A program made the translations under genes and the position numbers. Under the pieces are notes generated by a model that saw only the letters and a list, made by a program, of their open reading frames with translations, was not told the origin of the DNA and ran no database searches. Below are positions 25,556 to 33,599 of a stretch of 48,766 nucleotides of DNA, one piece after another. Numbering within the stretch: the first letter of the stretch is position 1; each line of letters starts with the position of its first letter. Origin of the DNA: CAWUIO01 sp963922455 (GTDB lineage Bacteria; Bacteroidota; Bacteroidia; Cytophagales; Microscillaceae); contig CAWUIO010000047.1 in NCBI GenBank assembly GCA_963922455.1, forward strand, positions 1-48,766, written 5' to 3'.

Positions 25556-26398
25556 CTACATTAATCTAGGGAGCCAAAAAATCAGAGTCGCCATCCCGAT
25601 GCCAATGGCCGTCGCCACACTAGCTAGGCTGATCAGGCCGGCACTCACATATTTAGCCAGGGGACTGCCCTTTTCTAAGGCCCAAAGGTAGAGCTCTACC
25701 ATCGCCAGAGGAAGTAAGGAGCTGGCATAGGCCAGAAATATATCAAAGGGGCCGTCTAAATTATTGGTCATACCCACGGCTTGCCATTGCATGATAAATA
25801 TCCAAAAGCCGTAGCCTAGGCGCATAAACCAGACCCCGCCCATCATTATAAAGGTCCGCAAGGCCCAAGGCCAGTGCTGGGATATATCTGAACGACGGGC
25901 CGCCCGCCAAGCCATCACCGCAAAAGACATAATAAGTAAGGCATTTATGCTTACGCCGATGTGGTTCCAGACGGTACCAATGCTGTTACGGGCAAAGGTG
26001 AGGTAAATACCGCCTCCACTGATGACAAAAGCGGAACTCAAATAAATCCGGCCCAAGTAACGGTGAAAGTTGATAGCCCGGGCGCGAATCCAGGGAATAA
26101 ATTGTAAAACGCCCCCAAAAGTGACCAAGAAGGCCAAAAACACGTGGGCAGTCAGCAAAAGATTGCTCAACCAAGCCCCAGGAATGAAGCCGGTTCCCAA
26201 GGTCTTGTTCATTTCCTCATAATTGCCTTGGGGCACGTGATATCCGTAGTGGATGATGATATACAAGGCAAACAAGAAATGACCAATGGCGGCAATGATA
26301 AACCAAATTCGGCCCGATAAAATGAGGGCTTTCTTCGCTTTTTTATCCAAGCTAAAGGTGGGTTCTGCTAATGTTTTTGAGTAATTCATGGGTTTCAT
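25556..26398 (-). CDS. DUF2306 family membrane protein
   Basis: About 280 residues with seven to eight hydrophobic segments. The start is taken as the ATG at 26398 (MKPMNYSK); ATGs at 26389 and 26416 are alternatives. The DUF2306 hallmark is the segment from LTAHVFLAFLVTFGGVLQF through RARAINFHRYLGRIYL, where HRYLGRIY is typical. Function of the family is not established; possible haem or small-molecule roles have not been shown. It is divergent from the LytS/LytTR pair, which may regulate it. Confidence 0.83.
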   Translation of the reverse strand: MKPMNYSKTLAEPTFSLDKKAKKALILSGRIWFIIAAIGHFLFALYIIIHYGYHVPQGNYEEMNKTLGTGFIPGAWLSNLLLTAHVFLAFLVTFGGVLQFIPWIRARAINFHRYLGRIYLSSAFVISGGGIYLTFARNSIGTVWNHIGVSINALLIMSFAVMAWRAARRSDISQHWPWALRTFIMMGGVWFMRLGYGFWIFIMQWQAVGMTNNLDGPFDIFLAYASSLLPLAMVELYLWALEKGSPLAKYVSAGLISLASVATAIGIGMATLIFWLPRLM

Positions 26399-26625
26399 GG
26401 TTTGGAATGTAAGCAAATGAATATCCAGCAGGCCACCCGCCCAAGGAAGATTGATGGGAGGCAGGTTTTACGTGACCAAAGGGGGTTTACGTGGGAGAAA
26501 TTATTTTTTAGAGGCTTTTAGGCCCAAAAGCAACGCTTATACTCCCTTGGAGGACTTTGATCACTATTTTAGCACATTTGGTAAATTGTTTTGGATAGAA
26601 AAGCGGAAACTGCGTATCTTGTACT

Positions 26626-27786
26626 ATGCAAAGTTTTAAAAGCCTCTCACTTGAGCAATATTGGTTTGTACGGTATAAGCTTTACCATATCCCTTTTTGG
26701 GCTTTATATCATTTTTTATGGGGTGTGGCCGAGTTTAGCCTGGTGGAAGTGCTCTCTATGATTTTCTTTACGCCCCGCTATATGATGTTTATCAGCTATG
26801 TACTCTTGCATACCGTGGCGGTGTACATCAATTTGTATTTTCTGGTACCCCGATTACTGGCTAAGAGCAAATTAACTTGGTATATCCTGTCTTTGGTGGG
26901 GCTCATCATTGCTACCAGCATCACCCTGATTTATAGTTATTATGGGGTAGCTTTTTTGACGGGAAAAAGCATGGAGTACTTTTGTGGCTTCGAGGCCAAC
27001 CAAAACGATGTGGTTGCTTTTTTCTTTAGTCAAGCCCTTCCCTCCACGGCTGGGGCCATGCTCTTAGGCTTGAGTATCAAACTGGCCAAAAACTGGAGTC
27101 AGGCGCAAAAACGACAACAGTTATTAGAAAAAGAGAAATTGGAGACCGAATTAAAGTTTCTCAAATATCAATTCAACCCCCACTTTCTTTTTAATACCAT
27201 TAACTCCATCTTTTTCTTGATTCACAAAGACCCCAAGATGGCCTCCAATGCCTTGGTGGAATTCTCAGAATTACTCCGCTACCAGCTCTATGAATGCAAT
27301 GAAAAACAAATTCCCCTACACCAGGAAGTGGCCTATCTGGAAAACTTTATTGCCTTAGAGAAATTAAGGCATAATGAGGATTTGTCCTTAGTCACGCGTA
27401 TCGAGATGGGAGAATACGCTTCCCACGAAATAGCCCCTTTTATTTTGATGACCTTTGTAGAAAATGCCTTCAAACACGTGTCCCGTCACAAAAATGAGGA
27501 CAACTGGATCCGGATTGAGCTGGATATAAAGGCAGAAGACACCTTAATTCTCTTGATAGAAAACACCCGCAGCCCAGACAATCAATTGGGCCAAGAAGCC
27601 GTGCATTACGGGGGTATTGGCTTACAAAATGTGCAAAGGCGCCTAGACCTGTTGTATCCTGAGGTACACGAATTGGCGATAAAAGAACATGACAAGCGAT
27701 TTACAGTACGCCTCCGTCTTCCCTTGAAAGTGCCTCGTTTAAACAAGACAAATCCGGCCCCTACTCCCCTACTTAGTAATGCCTAA
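26626..27786 (+). CDS. LytS-family sensor histidine kinase
   Basis: A 386-residue protein. The N-terminal part has about four membrane segments (roughly 22-45, 52-75, 84-108 and 130-152). The His_kinase domain contains the phosphoacceptor His186 in QFNPHFLFNTINSI, the signature of the LytS/YehU group. The ATPase domain follows, with the N-box VENAFKH at residues 278-284 and a G-box around YGGIGLQNVQRRL. It phosphorylates the LytTR regulator encoded 3 nt downstream. The short extracytoplasmic loops suggest sensing within or near the membrane. Confidence 0.94.
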   Translation: MQSFKSLSLEQYWFVRYKLYHIPFWALYHFLWGVAEFSLVEVLSMIFFTPRYMMFISYVLLHTVAVYINLYFLVPRLLAKSKLTWYILSLVGLIIATSITLIYSYYGVAFLTGKSMEYFCGFEANQNDVVAFFFSQALPSTAGAMLLGLSIKLAKNWSQAQKRQQLLEKEKLETELKFLKYQFNPHFLFNTINSIFFLIHKDPKMASNALVEFSELLRYQLYECNEKQIPLHQEVAYLENFIALEKLRHNEDLSLVTRIEMGEYASHEIAPFILMTFVENAFKHVSRHKNEDNWIRIELDIKAEDTLILLIENTRSPDNQLGQEAVHYGGIGLQNVQRRLDLLYPEVHELAIKEHDKRFTVRLRLPLKVPRLNKTNPAPTPLLSNA

Positions 27787-27789
27787 CTT

Positions 27790-28509
27790 ATGCTGCGCGT
27801 TGTAATTATAGATGATGAACCCTTGGCCCGGGAGGGCCTCGCCCAATATGTTCGGGAGGTAGATTTTTTAGACCTCCTAGGGGTTTGTGAAAACCCGGTC
27901 GAGCTCATCGGCATTCAGGATAAACACTCGGTAGATCTTATTTTTCTGGATATCCAAATGCCTAAAATGAATGGTATAGATTTCCTCAAAATACAGCAAA
28001 ACCCACCCATGGTCATTATCACCACGGCTTATCCCAGTTATGCTTTGGAGGGTTATCGGCTCAATGTTTTAGATTATTTACTCAAACCCATCCCCTTTGA
28101 ACGTTTTGTGCAAGCAGTACACAAAGCCAAAGAACAGCACCTTTTGCTTCACCCTCAAGAAGTAGCAAGCCAGCCCCCGCCCAATGATCATTTTTTTGTA
28201 AAATGTGACCACAAATACGAAAAGATTTACTTTAAGGATATGCTCTACATCCAAGGAATGCAAAATTATGTGGCCATTCACACCGTCAAAGGGCAGTACA
28301 TCACGCTACTCAATTTGAAGGACATCTCTGAAAAATTAGATCCCAATTTATTCATCCGGGTCCATAAGTCCTATATCATCTCCATCTCAAGGATTGACTC
28401 GGTGGAGAGCCACGAAATCCGCATCCAAGGCACGCCGATTCCGCTCAGTAAAAACTACAGGGAGGCCGTACTGCAAAAGGTTGTACAGGGTAAGTTGTGG
28501 AAGAAATAA
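27790..28509 (+). CDS. LytTR family response regulator
   Basis: A 239-residue protein. The receiver domain (residues 1-120) has the acidic pocket at Asp8-Asp9, the phosphoacceptor Asp54 in LIFLDIQMPKMNG and Lys in the LDYLLKPIPFERF segment. The C-terminal LytTR DNA-binding domain (about 140-236) shows the family pattern KYEKIYFKDMLYIQGMQNYVAIHT and FIRVHKSYIISISRI. It is paired with the kinase just upstream and probably controls nearby genes such as the divergent DUF2306 gene. Confidence 0.95.
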   Translation: MLRVVIIDDEPLAREGLAQYVREVDFLDLLGVCENPVELIGIQDKHSVDLIFLDIQMPKMNGIDFLKIQQNPPMVIITTAYPSYALEGYRLNVLDYLLKPIPFERFVQAVHKAKEQHLLLHPQEVASQPPPNDHFFVKCDHKYEKIYFKDMLYIQGMQNYVAIHTVKGQYITLLNLKDISEKLDPNLFIRVHKSYIISISRIDSVESHEIRIQGTPIPLSKNYREAVLQKVVQGKLWKK

Positions 28510-28534
28510 GTTGTATCTCTTGCCTATTGGGCCT

Positions 28535-29191
28535 TCAGCCCATGGTTGAACCGTTTTGCTTCTTTTCGAGACCAGGATCACGTTTGCGGGCTATTACCGC
28601 CCAAAGCGGGTCACTCCCTGGACTTGGGCTGCGGTCTAAGAGTTCAGGCTCGGTCCATTGGCCCGTTTGCTTAAAATATTGGCCTACTAATTGCATTTTG
28701 CCCATACCATCCAAGGATAGCCAGGCCGCTATCGCCTTGGAAGGAAAACAACGGTTAGAAAACGTAATCACCAGCGGGGCACCGGGTTTCATCACCCGGG
28801 CCAGTTCGGCAAACACCTCCAAGGGTTTAATGAGATAATCAACCGAAACACAGATCCCGGCCCCATCAAAAATTTCTGATTCCATATCTAAAGTTGGGTG
28901 CGTATTCAAGTTTTGCACGAGATACGTATCCAAACGCGGGTTTCGGGCCAATTCAGTTTCATTCATGCCCAGGCCAACTACTTTCTGGTATTTTACTTCG
29001 GGGGGTAAATGACTTATCCAGCTACTCATCAAATCTAGAATAGTACCCAGGGGAGGAAAGTATTCGCGGTACAACTGCGTTACAGCGGCGATGGCCGCAT
29101 CATCAATGTGCGTCACCAAACGGGCTTGAGCATAAAAATCTTCGTCTGGGCGCTCGTCCATACGCCGAAAAGCTTGCGGGTTTACGTGCAT
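28535..29191 (-). CDS. Class I SAM-dependent methyltransferase family protein
   Basis: A 218-residue protein. ILDLMSSWISHLP (around residues 51-63) corresponds to the strand 1 / glycine-loop region, in a variant without the usual GxGxG, and VVGLGMNETEL (about 71-81) to the acidic loop region. FDGAGICVSVDYLIKPLEVFAELARVMKPGAPLVITFSNR (about 108-147) fits motifs II and III of the type 11 methyltransferases. It is convergent with the LytTR gene, 25 nt away. The missing glycine motif means SAM binding should be checked; substrate unknown. Confidence 0.75.
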   Translation of the reverse strand: MHVNPQAFRRMDERPDEDFYAQARLVTHIDDAAIAAVTQLYREYFPPLGTILDLMSSWISHLPPEVKYQKVVGLGMNETELARNPRLDTYLVQNLNTHPTLDMESEIFDGAGICVSVDYLIKPLEVFAELARVMKPGAPLVITFSNRCFPSKAIAAWLSLDGMGKMQLVGQYFKQTGQWTEPELLDRSPSPGSDPLWAVIARKRDPGLEKKQNGSTMG

Positions 29192-29248
29192 TTTTTACTC
29201 TTTAACCCCCAAAGCATAGGATTGTTATCGGCAAATTTTGAAATACTA

Positions 29249-29365
29249 GGGGCTGCCCCCGGCGTTGGGCATATCATTCCTAGAGCACCTTAAGTACCGC
29301 CGGGGTTGGGCCAAGCACTAGTTTTTTTAAGGGTAAGCAAATTGGCTGGCGCGGGCAAGCCCCCA
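29249..29365 (-). repeat. Structured intergenic element R6, broken composite
   Basis: Two partial R ends. At 29249-29312 the left half of a minus-orientation copy is present: CCCCGGCG (29257-29264) pairs with CGCCGGGG (29298-29305), followed by TTGGGCC, then the copy stops. At 29348-29365 the right end of a plus-orientation copy, GGCGCGGGCAAGCCCCCA, is present without its pairing arm. The piece ends 25 bp from the stop codon of ntpK. This looks like a deletion between two inverted copies. Confidence 0.65.
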
Positions 29366-29390
29366 AAAATTAGGCAGTTTAAGAATACGC

Positions 29391-29843
29391 TTACAGAGAA
29401 TTACTTATCAAAAAGGTTGTCGCAAAGGCTACAATGGCGTATAACTCCGGGAATACGGCCAATATCATGGTACGGCCAAAGACATCATAACCAGCTCCAA
29501 TTCCTTGAATTCCGTTGGCGGCTACCTCTCCTTGTTTCATGGCCGAGAGCAAACCCACCGAACCGAGGGCAAAACCAGCCGCAAAAATGGCAATCCCTTG
29601 GGTCATGGTGATAGATTCCGTCAAAAGTCCTTGAGAATTAATGATAAAGAACCCGGCAAAACCATACAGGCCTTGGGTACCCGGTAAGGCGCTCAAGAGC
29701 ATATAGTTACCAAAGGCATCTTTCTTTTTGAGGGCTCCCAGGGATGCGTTTCCTCCCATCGATACACCGATGGCGCTTCCAATGCCGGCCAGGCCGACCA
29801 TCAAAGCAATCCCTAAATAGGCAAGAACAATCGCAGTAGACAT
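29391..29843 (-). CDS. ntpK: V-type ATPase subunit K (membrane rotor, proteolipid)
   Basis: A 150-residue protein with four membrane helices, the double-hairpin form of the rotor subunit. Only one ion-binding acid is present: Glu133 in FPELYAI in helix 4. The matching place in helix 2 is Gln57. Residues matching the Enterococcus hirae NtpK sodium ligands are all kept: Leu53, Thr56 and Gln57 (LPGTQG), Gln104 (KQGEVAANGIQ) and Glu133. Na+ rather than H+ coupling is therefore likely. It is the last gene of the operon, 18 bp after subunit I. Confidence 0.95.
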   Translation of the reverse strand: MSTAIVLAYLGIALMVGLAGIGSAIGVSMGGNASLGALKKKDAFGNYMLLSALPGTQGLYGFAGFFIINSQGLLTESITMTQGIAIFAAGFALGSVGLLSAMKQGEVAANGIQGIGAGYDVFGRTMILAVFPELYAIVAFATTFLISNSL

Positions 29844-29861
29844 AATGGTACATGTTAAGGG

Positions 29862-31646
29862 TTATGAGTTTGTTGCGGTTTTGGAGGCTCCTCCATAGGG
29901 GCGATAAGCTTTCCCACCGCCCTGAAAACCAGCATTTTTATAAAATTCAACAAAGGTGAGGCGCATGGGATGGACGAATGCCCCCAATGAGGCAATCAAA
30001 AGAATAAGCCCATGCCCCAAGAGTAAAAACAGTATAAATAAGAGCCAACCCACGTAGGGTATCTCCAGAAATTGACTGGCGATATCGTTGATTACAAATC
30101 CTAGGATGGCACTGGAAACCCCCAGGGCAAAGAGCCGAATGTAGGATAAGACATCGCCAAACAAACCCGTGATATTGTATAGGTCCCAAAGCCCAGCTCC
30201 GAGACGCAAGCCCCAAGCCGCTTTGGGACTATTGAATAAAACAATAAGTCCTAAACCTAGGTACAAGGTCCATCTTGTGAGTGGAGTGCCTATCTCCAGC
30301 ATATACAAGTCTAGAAGACTCAAAATGAGAACGGTCCACCCTATCGGACACAAGGCGTGGGCCCAGCCCCACTGCCGGTACAAATTGATAGATTTTAAGG
30401 AAAGACCAAATAAGATTTGTAATATTCCCAATGCTAAGGCCAATTGGAAGACCTGATCATTGTCGAGTATGTAATCCCGCCAAGTACCTAGGGCTTCTAT
30501 CTCCGAAAGCTTGGCCCCAAAAAAGGTCCCGGTAAGCAATCCGAAGCCCATGGTAGCGAGGCCTAGGAAGCCCAAGAGATAAGCCGTCTGTCGCATAGCC
30601 GGAGCCCCTTTCCAGCTTAAAGCCATGGCTGCGAGCAAGAAAATGGTTCCGTAGCCGCCATCTCCTAAGCAAAAGCCAAAAAAGAGCATAAAGAAAGGAG
30701 CAAAATAGGGGGTTAGATCTAACTCTCCGTATTGGGGAAGCGAATAAAGTTGGGCAATTGGCTCAAAGAGCCGAGTGAAAAAATTATTTTGCAACTTCAC
30801 CGGGATAGGCTCACGTTCTTGGATCTCGATGGGTTCAAAATGTACTGCTCGTTTTTGGAAATAAGCTAATAGCTCCCCTTCTTGGGGCCGAGGGATCCAA
30901 CCTTCGAGTACCCGAAGTTTATCCTCTAATACACCTAGGGTCTGATTACGCACCTCTTGTGTGTCTCCCCTTTCTTGCTCTGCCCTTAAAAATATTTTAA
31001 AAGCGATTTGATGTTTCCGGGCAAAGTCCCGCAAGCGGGCTTCGGCGTGCTCCAAATCGGTTTCCAAGCCTGAGATACCTTCCTGAATTTGCTCGAGGCT
31101 TTCTTCGGGGAGGTTCCAAGCTTCGGCGGCAAGATCGGGCCTATCGGGATGGGTTCTGAGTACCACAAAATAGATATAACCGGCTTCCTCTCGGATGGGG
31201 TGTAGGTATTCATCCTGATTGGCCAGTTTTTTCCAATGGGAGGTTTTTACCCGAAAGAAGTGTAGGTAACAACCTTGTTGAGCCAAAAGCTTCTCTTGTT
31301 CACGATCCATGGCTCCCCAGGGCAGCCATCTTTGGGCTTTCTGGTTTAAGTCTAACAGTTCTTCCTTCTGTTGCGCTACTTGCCGTTTAAGGGCTTGAAA
31401 TGTGTCGGCAATTTCTTCGGCGGGCACTTCGGTCTCGGCGGGCACTTGAGGGTGACTCAGCTCTTGCATTTCTTGCAGTAGGGCTTGCTGGTAAGCTTGC
31501 TTCTCGATAAGCAGGTCTTGCTCAGCCTTATTTAGGCTTTTCTTTTCGGCGATATGTACCAGGCCCAAGTCGCGTAGGTCATCCAAAAAGGACTCAAAAT
31601 CGGCGTGGTAGAGCAAAAAACGATACTTGGCCATGGGTGTGATCAT
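29862..31646 (-). CDS. ntpI: V-type ATPase subunit I (membrane stator, a-subunit)
   Basis: A 594-residue protein. Residues 1-310 form the cytoplasmic arm with coiled-coil stretches (Gln/Glu/Leu-rich, about 40-110 and 185-220). From about 315 there are seven to eight membrane helices. Arg504 in LSYIRLFALGVSS is the essential arginine facing the rotor ring. The ATG overlaps the stop of subunit D by 4 nt (ATGA). With subunit K it makes the ion channel of the complex. Confidence 0.94.
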   Translation of the reverse strand: MITPMAKYRFLLYHADFESFLDDLRDLGLVHIAEKKSLNKAEQDLLIEKQAYQQALLQEMQELSHPQVPAETEVPAEEIADTFQALKRQVAQQKEELLDLNQKAQRWLPWGAMDREQEKLLAQQGCYLHFFRVKTSHWKKLANQDEYLHPIREEAGYIYFVVLRTHPDRPDLAAEAWNLPEESLEQIQEGISGLETDLEHAEARLRDFARKHQIAFKIFLRAEQERGDTQEVRNQTLGVLEDKLRVLEGWIPRPQEGELLAYFQKRAVHFEPIEIQEREPIPVKLQNNFFTRLFEPIAQLYSLPQYGELDLTPYFAPFFMLFFGFCLGDGGYGTIFLLAAMALSWKGAPAMRQTAYLLGFLGLATMGFGLLTGTFFGAKLSEIEALGTWRDYILDNDQVFQLALALGILQILFGLSLKSINLYRQWGWAHALCPIGWTVLILSLLDLYMLEIGTPLTRWTLYLGLGLIVLFNSPKAAWGLRLGAGLWDLYNITGLFGDVLSYIRLFALGVSSAILGFVINDIASQFLEIPYVGWLLFILFLLLGHGLILLIASLGAFVHPMRLTFVEFYKNAGFQGGGKAYRPYGGASKTATNS

Positions 31647-32248
31647 ATTTTCTCGGTTTTGGCTTGGGCTATGCGTTTTTTCACAATTTTCTGAGAGGCT
31701 TTGGAGAGGTTCTCCTCATCTTCCATGGCTCGTTTGATTTTGGCTATGGCCTCCCGGAACTGGGGAATCTGGACTTTTTCGTACAGATTGACCTTTTGGG
31801 TCGTTTTCTTTCGGGCGTATTCTAGAATTTCCATCTTTTTCTCGAGCAAGTCTTTTTTAATGAGCAGGCTTAGAAATTCTCGCATAACGTGTACCCCCCG
31901 GGCAAACCATTTAGGCCGGGCGAGCACACTAAATTCCTGGAGTTCAAGCGATAAAGAGTCCAGTTCAGGAACGGCTACGCCAGCAATTTTTCTATGCCGG
32001 ATATTCACATCCTTTAAGCGTATTAAGTCAGGATCAAATTCTGACCAGAGGCTTAATAAGGTCTCCTGGGCCTTTAATTGTTCGGCAAAGGCTTTTTCTA
32101 ATTGCTGGGCTTGGTCCCGTGCCTTTTGTACCTCCATGCGTAAGGCTGTTTCTTTGCTTTGCAAGGTAGGCAGGGCATGCTCCCGGATCTCGAGTTGTTT
32201 CTCGATTTTCTGCCGGGCGGTTTTGTTATATTGGATCTTGAGGGCCAT
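31643..32248 (-). CDS. ntpD: V-type ATPase subunit D (central shaft)
   Basis: A 201-residue, almost entirely helical protein with long N- and C-terminal coiled coils (about 10-75 and 125-185), as expected for the rotating shaft inside the A/B ring. The starting KIQYNKTARQKIEKQLEIREHALPTLQSKE matches the family pattern, where a Leu/Lys-rich first helix is typical. It starts 3 nt after subunit B and overlaps subunit I by 4 nt. No gene for the small shaft subunit F is in the operon. Confidence 0.92.
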   Translation of the reverse strand: MALKIQYNKTARQKIEKQLEIREHALPTLQSKETALRMEVQKARDQAQQLEKAFAEQLKAQETLLSLWSEFDPDLIRLKDVNIRHRKIAGVAVPELDSLSLELQEFSVLARPKWFARGVHVMREFLSLLIKKDLLEKKMEILEYARKKTTQKVNLYEKVQIPQFREAIAKIKRAMEDEENLSKASQKIVKKRIAQAKTEKI

Positions 32249-32251
32249 GGT

Positions 32252-33589
32252 TTAGGATTTTATTTCATGCTCAGGCTTCCAGTACTGATCCATAAATTTT
32301 TGCTTGATCGCTACTTCTTCGGCCCGGAAATACTTCATAAATAATTCCCAGGCCCGGTCTAGCATGGCATCGATGCTCAGGTTTACATCAATATCCAGCA
32401 AGTCCCGTCCGTATTCTTTGGCAAACTCCAGGCTTCGCTTATCGTAATCACTCAAATCAAAACCATTTTCCAACTTAGTGCGGGCATTACTAGCATCGGC
32501 ATACAAGCGGATCGCGGCATTCATAACCTGAGGATGATCTGCTCGGGTCTTTTTGCCAATAACTAATTGCTTAAGTCGGGACAAGCTCCGGAAAGGATCA
32601 ATAATAACCCGGCCTATGCTAGAATCCTGACGGAGAAATAACTGCCCTTCGGTAATATATCCGGTATTATCCGGAATGGCGTGGGTGATATCCCCTCCCG
32701 AGAGGGTAGTCACCGCGATGATGGTGATGGATCCGCCATTTTCTAATTGGGCCGCCTTCTCATAGATGCGGGCCAGATCACTATACAGGGAACCCGGCAT
32801 ACTATCTTTAGATGGGATTTGGTCCATACGGTTGGACACAATACTCAAGGCATCGGCGTAGAGGCTCATATCGGTGAGTAGCACGAGAACCGACTCGCCG
32901 TGGTCTACGGCAAAGTATTCGGCGGCGGTTAAGGCCATATCGGGAATTAACAGCCGTTCTACCGGAGGGTCTTCGGTGGTATTAATAAAACTCACGGTGC
33001 GTTCTAGGGCTTCATTTTGCTCAAAAATCTTTTTATAGAAAAGATAGTCATCGTTGAGTAGGCCCATACCCCCTAAAACAATGCGGTCAGTTTTGGCCCG
33101 GGCGGCCACAGTGGCCAGTACATGGTTGTAAGGTTCGTTGGGGTCGGCAAAAAAGGGAATCTTTTGCCCCGATACCAGGGTGTTATTTAGGTCAATCCCG
33201 GCGATTCCGGTCTCAATGAGTTCAGAAGGTTGTTTTCGTTTTACCGGGTTAAGGGAGGCACTGCCAATTTCTCGAGTTTCTCCCATAATTTTGGGCCCTT
33301 GGTCTAGGGGCTCTCCATAGGCATTCAAAAAGCGTCCGAGTAAGTCGGGCCCTACGGCCAAGGTGGGGGCGTGGCCCAAAAAAACCACTTCAGAATTGGT
33401 TTTAATCCCTTCCGTCCCTTCGAATACTTGCAAGGTGATCTCATCGCCCACGATCCGAACGACTTGGGCCAGGCGGCCGTCCACCCGGGCAAGTTCTTCA
33501 TAGCCCACTTGGGGTGCCCGGACCGTACAGGTAGCTTTGGTAATATTGGCCAATTGGCTATAAACAGGCTGAAAAGCAAGGGTAGTCAT
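32252..33589 (-). CDS. ntpB: V-type ATPase subunit B (non-catalytic)
   Basis: A 445-residue protein of normal length. It lacks a P-loop; the corresponding stretch reads KIPFFADPNEPYNH, as usual in B subunits. ALTAAEYFAVDHGESVLVLLTDMSLYADALSIVSNRMDQIPS and the following GYPGSLYSDLA-like stretch (here MPGSLYSDLARIYEKA) are strong family signatures, and DNTGYITEGQLFLRQDS matches the conserved region near the end of the core. It alternates with subunit A in the ring. Gap to subunit A is 10 nt. Confidence 0.96.
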   Translation of the reverse strand: MTTLAFQPVYSQLANITKATCTVRAPQVGYEELARVDGRLAQVVRIVGDEITLQVFEGTEGIKTNSEVVFLGHAPTLAVGPDLLGRFLNAYGEPLDQGPKIMGETREIGSASLNPVKRKQPSELIETGIAGIDLNNTLVSGQKIPFFADPNEPYNHVLATVAARAKTDRIVLGGMGLLNDDYLFYKKIFEQNEALERTVSFINTTEDPPVERLLIPDMALTAAEYFAVDHGESVLVLLTDMSLYADALSIVSNRMDQIPSKDSMPGSLYSDLARIYEKAAQLENGGSITIIAVTTLSGGDITHAIPDNTGYITEGQLFLRQDSSIGRVIIDPFRSLSRLKQLVIGKKTRADHPQVMNAAIRLYADASNARTKLENGFDLSDYDKRSLEFAKEYGRDLLDIDVNLSIDAMLDRAWELFMKYFRAEEVAIKQKFMDQYWKPEHEIKS

Positions 33590-33599
33590 GGTATTTTAA

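Noticed and set aside
26451..26639. 62-codon ORF in the divergent promoter region of the kinase gene
   Set aside because: It overlaps the kinase start, has no protein-like pattern and lies where promoters are expected.
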